Origin: Ruminococcus flavefaciens
GTDB taxonomy: Bacteria > Bacillota > Clostridia > Oscillospirales > Ruminococcaceae
DNA: 64,000 bases
Direction: 5' to 3'
Assembly: GCF_900119075.1 (NCBI RefSeq)
Contig: NZ_FPIP01000001.1
Location: 310,001 to 374,000, forward strand
Position numbers and translations under genes: made by a program. Numbering within the stretch: the first letter of the stretch is position 1; each line of letters starts with the position of its first letter. The notes below the pieces were generated by a model. The model was not told the DNA's origin and searched no databases. It saw only the letters and a program-made list of their open reading frames with translations. Shown piece by piece: positions 59,288 to 64,000 of the stretch.

Positions 59288-59914
59288 TTATATAAGGTTA
59301 TTTTTTATTGCAAATACCGCAAGCTGAGTACGGTCCTTTACATTAAGCTTTTCAAGGAGCTTGGATACGCTGTTTCTTACAGTACCTTCAGCAAGGAAAA
59401 GCTGTGAGGCGATTTCCTTGTTGTCGAGTCCGTCGCAGATGAGTCTCAGAATGTTAACATCGCGCTCGCTGAGGTCGAAATTCTTTCCGTCCTGCTGTAA
59501 AAGAACGTCTTTTTTGATAGAACGGAAAATATTATTGCAGAATACATTGATACCGCCTGCAACTGCTTTTATAGAATTTATTATCTTGTCGTTGTCCATT
59601 TCCTTGAGGATATAGCCGTCTGCTCCACTGGAGATAGCTTTTTCCACTGTCTCCTTATCGTCAAAGGTCGTGAGTACGAGTACTTTGATGTCTGGGAGAG
59701 TATCCTTTATCTTTCTTGTACCGTATCCGCCGTCATAATCAGGCATTCTCATGTCCATAAGCACTACATCGGGCTTATAGCGTACGCACATCTCATATGC
59801 CTCTTTGCCGTCGGAAGCCTCGGCTACAACATTTATGTCCTCGTCGCTTACGAGGACTGCCTTTAATCCTGCTCGGAGTATCTTAACGTCGTCTGCTAAA
59901 ATAACGTTTATCAT
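59288..59914 (-). CDS. NarL/LuxR-family response regulator
   Basis: The product is 208 aa. A receiver domain with phospho-acceptor Asp54 (VVLMDMRMPDYDG) and the LTTFDD switch is followed by a LuxR-type helix-turn-helix (about 145-205; LSERDVNILRLICDGLDNKE). The ATG overlaps the kinase stop by four bases behind GAGGTG. Partner of the 7TM kinase just upstream. Confidence 0.94.
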   Translation of the reverse strand: MINVILADDVKILRAGLKAVLVSDEDINVVAEASDGKEAYEMCVRYKPDVVLMDMRMPDYDGGYGTRKIKDTLPDIKVLVLTTFDDKETVEKAISSGADGYILKEMDNDKIINSIKAVAGGINVFCNNIFRSIKKDVLLQQDGKNFDLSERDVNILRLICDGLDNKEIASQLFLAEGTVRNSVSKLLEKLNVKDRTQLAVFAIKNNLI

Positions 59915-61527
59915 ATCTGCACCTCTTCTAATGGTATTTTTATAACAGTATTGAAGCCTTCGCCCGGTATTGAGCTGAATTTAACAGTTCCACCGAGTTT
60001 TTCCGTTCTTTCGCGGATACCGCGGAGTCCGTTATGCTCGGAAATAGTCTCACAGCCTTTGCCGTTGTCAAAAATATACATTTCAATACGCTCATTGAGA
60101 AATTTCAGGATTATATCTATCTTAGAAGCTTCAGAATAGCGCAGTGAGTTAGTGACGGTTTCACGGCAGTTGTCGTACATATCTCTTATACAGAAGCTGT
60201 AGCGTTCATCTTCCTCGCCCTGAACACAGAGCTCTATCTCAACTCCTCTTACAGCAGTAATTACTGTCTGAACAGCCTTTGTGACCGAGGTCATGAACTC
60301 GTCGTCACGGAGGTTATTGATAGTACAGCGAAGCTGAGTTACGCCGCTTCTTGAAAGTCCGTCGATCTCCTGTATGTTTTCCACCATTTTCGATGTATCG
60401 GGAGTTTCCTTATCAGCTTCAAATTTAAGCAGTCTTGCAAGAGAGCTTATCATAGTAAAGGTGTGACCTGCTGAATCATGCATTTCCTGTGCGATTCGGG
60501 TTCGTTCCTGTTCAAGACTGAGCTTTTTTTCAGCCGCGGCAAGCTCATGGTATTCCGTAACATTGCTTATGGTAACTACGCTTGCGACCTTATTGCCGTT
60601 TTGGTTATCGCAGTATGTCTGTTTGAGACTGTAATATTCCTTGTCACATTTTAATTCCAGAGATGTGAAATCTGCAGGCGCAGGACTGCCGCTGACCTCT
60701 GAAACAGCACTCAGAAAGCTTTCTATGCTTGTTGTGCCTTTGAGGAACGGCAGAGTATCAGCGTATTTATTTTTGTAGGTTATGATGCCGCTGTTATCGA
60801 AAATGATAACGCCGCTGTTAATGTTATTGATAGTATCGCGGATAGCGATGTTGTTGATATTAAGAAGCCCGTATCGTCCGAGGGCGATTATTATGAGCAG
60901 GCTCGATAAGCCGAAGAACAGCGGAGTAAGCGTTGCCTTTGAGGTGAATATGCCTGTAAGCGACAGGGTATTGATTCCAAGCGGTATCGCCGCAGAAAGT
61001 ATCAGCAGTATCGACTGCTTGGTTATCTGAACGGAATTTCGGGTATGCTTAAGGCATATTATGGTAATGCCTGCGATTATGCAGATGTAGTATATTATCT
61101 GATATACGTAGAAAAGCGGTCCGTATGTAAATCTATGGTCAACAAAATCCGAGTAGTACAGATGATGTATGGGATTTGTGCACACAACGCATATAGATGA
61201 TATGGTTATCAGCGGCAGAATCCAGAGAAGCTTCATTTTCTTCTGACCGTTGTAGGTGTATTCCTGCGACAGCCACAGCCACAGAGGTCCGAAGCAGCTG
61301 ATACCTATATTGCCGATAGTGTAGCTTATCCAGTACTGCTGTTTCGTATACGAAAAAAGTATCAGGAGCTCAGATATCAGCCAAAGTACGATAGATGACT
61401 GACAGAAAAGAAATAAATGAGTCAGTCTGTTTTTATTGCCGCGTCTTAGTATCCATGTTATCGAGCCCAGCATTCCGCAAAGACCGATCGCAAGGAGTAC
61501 GGCTGAAGTTATGGTTGGCGTTGTAAT
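59911..61527 (-). CDS. 7TM sensor histidine kinase (HisKA_3 type) with an unusual start
   Basis: About 538 aa. Seven N-terminal helices (HisKA_7TM-like) precede a PAS-like domain (about 215-320), a HisKA_3 dimer helix with RIAQEMHDSAGHTFTMIS, and an HATPase ending NGLRGIRERTEKLGGTVKFSS. The ribosome site GGAGG (61535-61531) lies in the leader of the predicted transcript, but the first in-frame codons after it are ATT (61527) and ACG (61521); ATG codons of this frame (61572 and 61623) lie upstream of the transcription start. I annotate from ATT 61527 as the best estimate. It signals to the NarL regulator. Confidence 0.85.
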   Translation of the reverse strand: MTTPTITSAVLLAIGLCGMLGSITWILRRGNKNRLTHLFLFCQSSIVLWLISELLILFSYTKQQYWISYTIGNIGISCFGPLWLWLSQEYTYNGQKKMKLLWILPLITISSICVVCTNPIHHLYYSDFVDHRFTYGPLFYVYQIIYYICIIAGITIICLKHTRNSVQITKQSILLILSAAIPLGINTLSLTGIFTSKATLTPLFFGLSSLLIIIALGRYGLLNINNIAIRDTINNINSGVIIFDNSGIITYKNKYADTLPFLKGTTSIESFLSAVSEVSGSPAPADFTSLELKCDKEYYSLKQTYCDNQNGNKVASVVTISNVTEYHELAAAEKKLSLEQERTRIAQEMHDSAGHTFTMISSLARLLKFEADKETPDTSKMVENIQEIDGLSRSGVTQLRCTINNLRDDEFMTSVTKAVQTVITAVRGVEIELCVQGEEDERYSFCIRDMYDNCRETVTNSLRYSEASKIDIILKFLNERIEMYIFDNGKGCETISEHNGLRGIRERTEKLGGTVKFSSIPGEGFNTVIKIPLEEVQI

Positions 61528-61560
61528 GCACCTCCATTTACAGTGATAATATATATAATA

Positions 61561-61589
61561 ATTATAACACATTAATAGTTTTTCGGCAA
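61561..61589 (-). promoter_or_regulatory. SigA-type promoter of the 7TM kinase operon
   Basis: On the minus strand TTGCCG (61589-61584), a 17-base spacer, and TATAAT (61566-61561) with extended -10 TG. The start site would be near 61554, about 20 bases before the ribosome site. Confidence 0.8.
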
Positions 61590-61610
61590 CCTTTTTTTGT
61601 AAAAATATAA

Positions 61611-61637
61611 AAATGCTCCGCAATTAAGCGGAGCATT
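61611..61637 (-). terminator. Terminator of the large membrane protein gene
   Basis: AATGCTCCGC-AATTAA-GCGGAGCATT; on the minus strand TTTTATATTTTT follows. It separates this gene from the kinase promoter. Confidence 0.88.
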
Positions 61638-61644
61638 GCTGGAT

Positions 61645-64000
61645 TTACCATGTCCAGCCGCTGAATCTCTTAGCGACTGAGGACTTTATAGTCTGATTAT
61701 TCTTCTTGCAGTATTCATTGCCTGCTGCAAGAGCTATAAGTGTGATACCTGCTAAGAAGAGGTATATCCACCAGTTAAGTGCCATGAGATACTCTCTTGT
61801 TGCGTAAACTGTGATAGTGAAGAGCGAAGCTGCTGAAGCTATGAACCATGTCTTTGATCTTGCCATTATTGATACTATGAGCACGAAGAGCATTACTGAC
61901 ATTACGAAGATAGTATTTACTGCTGTATCAAAGTAGAGTGCGTCAACAAGGAGGGCAATGAATGCTGTGAGGTATATGCTGTTTGAAGCGCACTTTGATA
62001 CACTTGGGAACTGACGCCAGATAAAGCGGCAGGCAAGTCCTACCAGTGCAACGATGCCTATGGATATCTTCCATGAGATCTCCTTTGACTCTGGAACGAG
62101 AAACGGTCTGAACATAAGTGCCAGAGCTGTGAGTGAAGCTGTTACTGTAAGGAGTATAGAAGCTGCTTCCTTTGCAGTGTTTTTCTTTATGAATGAAGCA
62201 CAGTAGACTGCTATTGCTATAAGGAAGAAGAATACAGAGTTCCTTGAAGTATCCTGATACATCATAATTATTGCTATCCAGCCTGAGAGAAGCATTGGAT
62301 CAAAGATAAGTCTGTCATTTGACTTTACGATGATACCGTTGTTGTAAATGAGCTTGGAAATAGCCATGTAGATACAGAATACTATCATAAATACGATAGT
62401 TGTTGCGAGCTTGCCCTGTGTGCCTTCGTCAAGTATAGCATATACACAGCTGAGAAGTGCTGCTGATGAAAGAAGGGCTGTAACGTTGCAGCGGAGCTTG
62501 TTTGATACTGCGAAGTGAATGAAGCACATTAGCGCAGGAAGTAACATAAGTTCTCTTGCTGTCGGAACAACTATGAGTAAAAGTCCTGATACGACCATGT
62601 TTACGTAGAGAACTACATCGTTGCTGCGTGGGTGCTTTGCGTGGAAGTTGAATGCGAATTTGGGGAGATATGCTATAAAGACAGCTGCTGCGATAAGAAC
62701 TGCTGCAAATATGCTCCATGCTGCTGAGTATGCTGTGTTTTCATCAAATCCATATGCGTTTGATACGTAATATGCAGTCATTCCTGTGATGAATGCAGGT
62801 ATCACAGGAGCTGTAAAGCCTGCGATAGACTGGATAATTTCATTTTTATGGAAGATATATGCTGCAATTATAGCTGAAACTGCTGCTGCGAAAAGCATTT
62901 CAGGTATGAAACCTTCCGGCTTTGCTGAGTATATGCATACAAATGCGCTTATAACTGCTGTTAAAAGGCTGATGGATTCTGTAAAAGCGTTCTTAAGGAA
63001 AGGAACGAAGCAATGTGCAAGGTAAATAGCTATTGCGAATGCACAGAATGAAATTATTCCGTATCTTGCCTCTGATACCTGAGCTATATTAAGTGATGTC
63101 ATGTATGCAAGAAGAACAGTTACCATAGTGCTTATGGAAGTAAGAACGTCTTCCTTTGTTTTCTTTGCATAGAAGAGAAGCTGAGCTATCATAGCTGCAA
63201 GAATGATGTAGCTTATGAAAGTCGAGCGGCGAAGTGACTGGAAAACGTAGATAACAGGGAAACAACCATAGATAAATGCTGCGCACGAGCCGATTATCTT
63301 TATAGCGAGTTCGTTTTTCTTACCCTTGAATATTTCTGCACCATAGACAGCTGCTGTGATAAGCACCTGAAGTGCAAGGAACACGGGAGCTGTTACCATA
63401 AGGTCGCTGCTTATCTGTAATACTGCGAAAAGCGCTGTAAGAGCTGTTGCTGAAAGAGCTGTGTAAATAAGCGGAAGCTTACTGAATATCTTGTCGCCGA
63501 TAAACATCATTACCGCTGATATTCCTGTTGCTATAGCGAGAAGCGCATACATTCCGCCGCCGCCGAATGAGAGCCATTCGCCCATGAGTTTATAATAGCC
63601 TGCTGTCAGGAATGCTGTAGCTATAAAGCCTGAGCCGAGAACGTAAAATGAAGTTGATGTTCCGTTGAGCTTGAGGAATTTGCCTACAACTGCGCTGAGT
63701 AAGAATGATACCGCTGAAGCTGCCATTATGATAGCAACTCTGCCTTCGTGAGAAGTGTGTACCCACTTAGCAACGCCGAATGCAAGACCTGAAAGGACTA
63801 CGAATGCTGTTCCGATAAGGAAGAGTATATTTGATACAGTCATGTCGTGCTTCTTTGCAGCCTTTGGAGGCTGAGCTGCCGGTCGATTCTGATATGCCTG
63901 CGGAGGCGGAGGACAGTTCGGATATGGTGGCTGAGGACAGCTGTAGTAGCCGTTCTGCATAGTATAAATATAAGGTGGGTTCTGATCTGTTTTTTTGTTG
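61645..64000 (-). CDS. Very large multispan membrane protein, function unknown (5' partial)
   Basis: At least 784 aa within the window. A Pro/Tyr/Gln-rich N-terminus (PQPPYPNCPPPPQAYQNRP) precedes more than twenty hydrophobic helices with few charged loops. No known motif was found; it has the general look of the large SCO7613/DUF2157-like membrane proteins. The in-frame ATG at 63960 has no ribosome site, and the frame continues open to the window edge in the same residue style (DQNPPYIYTMQNGYY), so the true start is probably outside. Short low-complexity helices may have grown by duplication. Confidence 0.7.
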   Translation of the reverse strand, partial: NKKTDQNPPYIYTMQNGYYSCPQPPYPNCPPPPQAYQNRPAAQPPKAAKKHDMTVSNILFLIGTAFVVLSGLAFGVAKWVHTSHEGRVAIIMAASAVSFLLSAVVGKFLKLNGTSTSFYVLGSGFIATAFLTAGYYKLMGEWLSFGGGGMYALLAIATGISAVMMFIGDKIFSKLPLIYTALSATALTALFAVLQISSDLMVTAPVFLALQVLITAAVYGAEIFKGKKNELAIKIIGSCAAFIYGCFPVIYVFQSLRRSTFISYIILAAMIAQLLFYAKKTKEDVLTSISTMVTVLLAYMTSLNIAQVSEARYGIISFCAFAIAIYLAHCFVPFLKNAFTESISLLTAVISAFVCIYSAKPEGFIPEMLFAAAVSAIIAAYIFHKNEIIQSIAGFTAPVIPAFITGMTAYYVSNAYGFDENTAYSAAWSIFAAVLIAAAVFIAYLPKFAFNFHAKHPRSNDVVLYVNMVVSGLLLIVVPTARELMLLPALMCFIHFAVSNKLRCNVTALLSSAALLSCVYAILDEGTQGKLATTIVFMIVFCIYMAISKLIYNNGIIVKSNDRLIFDPMLLSGWIAIIMMYQDTSRNSVFFFLIAIAVYCASFIKKNTAKEAASILLTVTASLTALALMFRPFLVPESKEISWKISIGIVALVGLACRFIWRQFPSVSKCASNSIYLTAFIALLVDALYFDTAVNTIFVMSVMLFVLIVSIMARSKTWFIASAASLFTITVYATREYLMALNWWIYLFLAGITLIALAAGNEYCKKNNQTIKSSVAKRFSGWTW

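Noticed and set aside
1-64000. Mobile elements, prophage genes and CRISPR arrays
   Set aside because: No transposase, integrase, phage structural gene, direct-repeat array or cas gene was found in any frame.

Overview
The window looks like a chromosomal segment of a fibre-degrading gut or rumen clostridium, most likely a Ruminococcus or close relative. The reasons are three secreted proteins ending in type I dockerins, a complete spoIIIA sporulation operon, an alanine T-box leader, a low-GC Gram-positive style of promoter and Shine-Dalgarno site, and the clostridial order asp23-nusB-xseA-xseB-ispA-dxs-tlyA-nadK-argR-recN. Species cannot be assigned from this sequence alone. I see no insertion sequence, prophage, integrase or CRISPR array. 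Both window edges cut genes.

Layout. 1-2472: a fusion of a sugar-isomerase-like TIM barrel with an acyl-CoA synthetase, open at its 5' end. 2588-5824: a secreted papain-like protease with a dockerin. 5825-6486: a gene-free stretch holding a promoter and a structured leader. 6487-10017: a sugar ABC importer (lipoprotein and two permeases, no ATPase), closed by two UUCG terminators. 10133-14770: spoIIIAA to spoIIIAH. 14860-28101: one promoter-to-terminator unit of fifteen tightly packed genes for transcription, DNA repair, isoprenoid, NADP and arginine control, which also carries a GH42 beta-galactosidase. 28148-29758: a class B penicillin-binding protein. 29792-41302: a T-box-led unit of ten genes (alaS, HIT, phosphoribosyltransferase, comEC-like, holA, RNase M5, MBOAT, DHHW-like, SDR, membrane protein). 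41379-43061: MTA/SAH nucleosidase followed by a dockerin protein.

43076-45634 is on the minus strand: a sodium:solute symporter, an acetyltransferase and a tRNA-Pro/tRNA-Leu pair with its own promoter and terminator. 45735-48215: a membrane-anchored clostripain-like (C11) protease. 48221-51045 (minus): a dockerin-bearing GH43 arabinanase with a palindrome over its -35 box. 51169-57850: a DMT transporter, a tiny lipoprotein, an OmpR/HK pair and an FtsX-type ABC transporter, which together resemble an envelope-stress or peptide-sensing module. 57854-64000 (minus): a ThrE-like exporter, a 7TM histidine kinase/NarL regulator pair, and a very large multispan membrane protein that runs off the window.

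The most interesting signals are these. A neighbouring MBOAT and DHHW-like pair have both lost their signature histidines. The ComEC-like protein has a metallo-beta-lactamase-like tail without metal ligands. The acyl-CoA synthetase fusion at the left edge has two apparently intact halves. Several short regulatory architectures stand out: an 11-bp direct repeat upstream of the lipoprotein/two-component module, the palindrome over the GH43 promoter, and a kinase gene with a strong Shine-Dalgarno but no ATG, GTG or TTG. All are read by eye and none has been confirmed by search or folding software.
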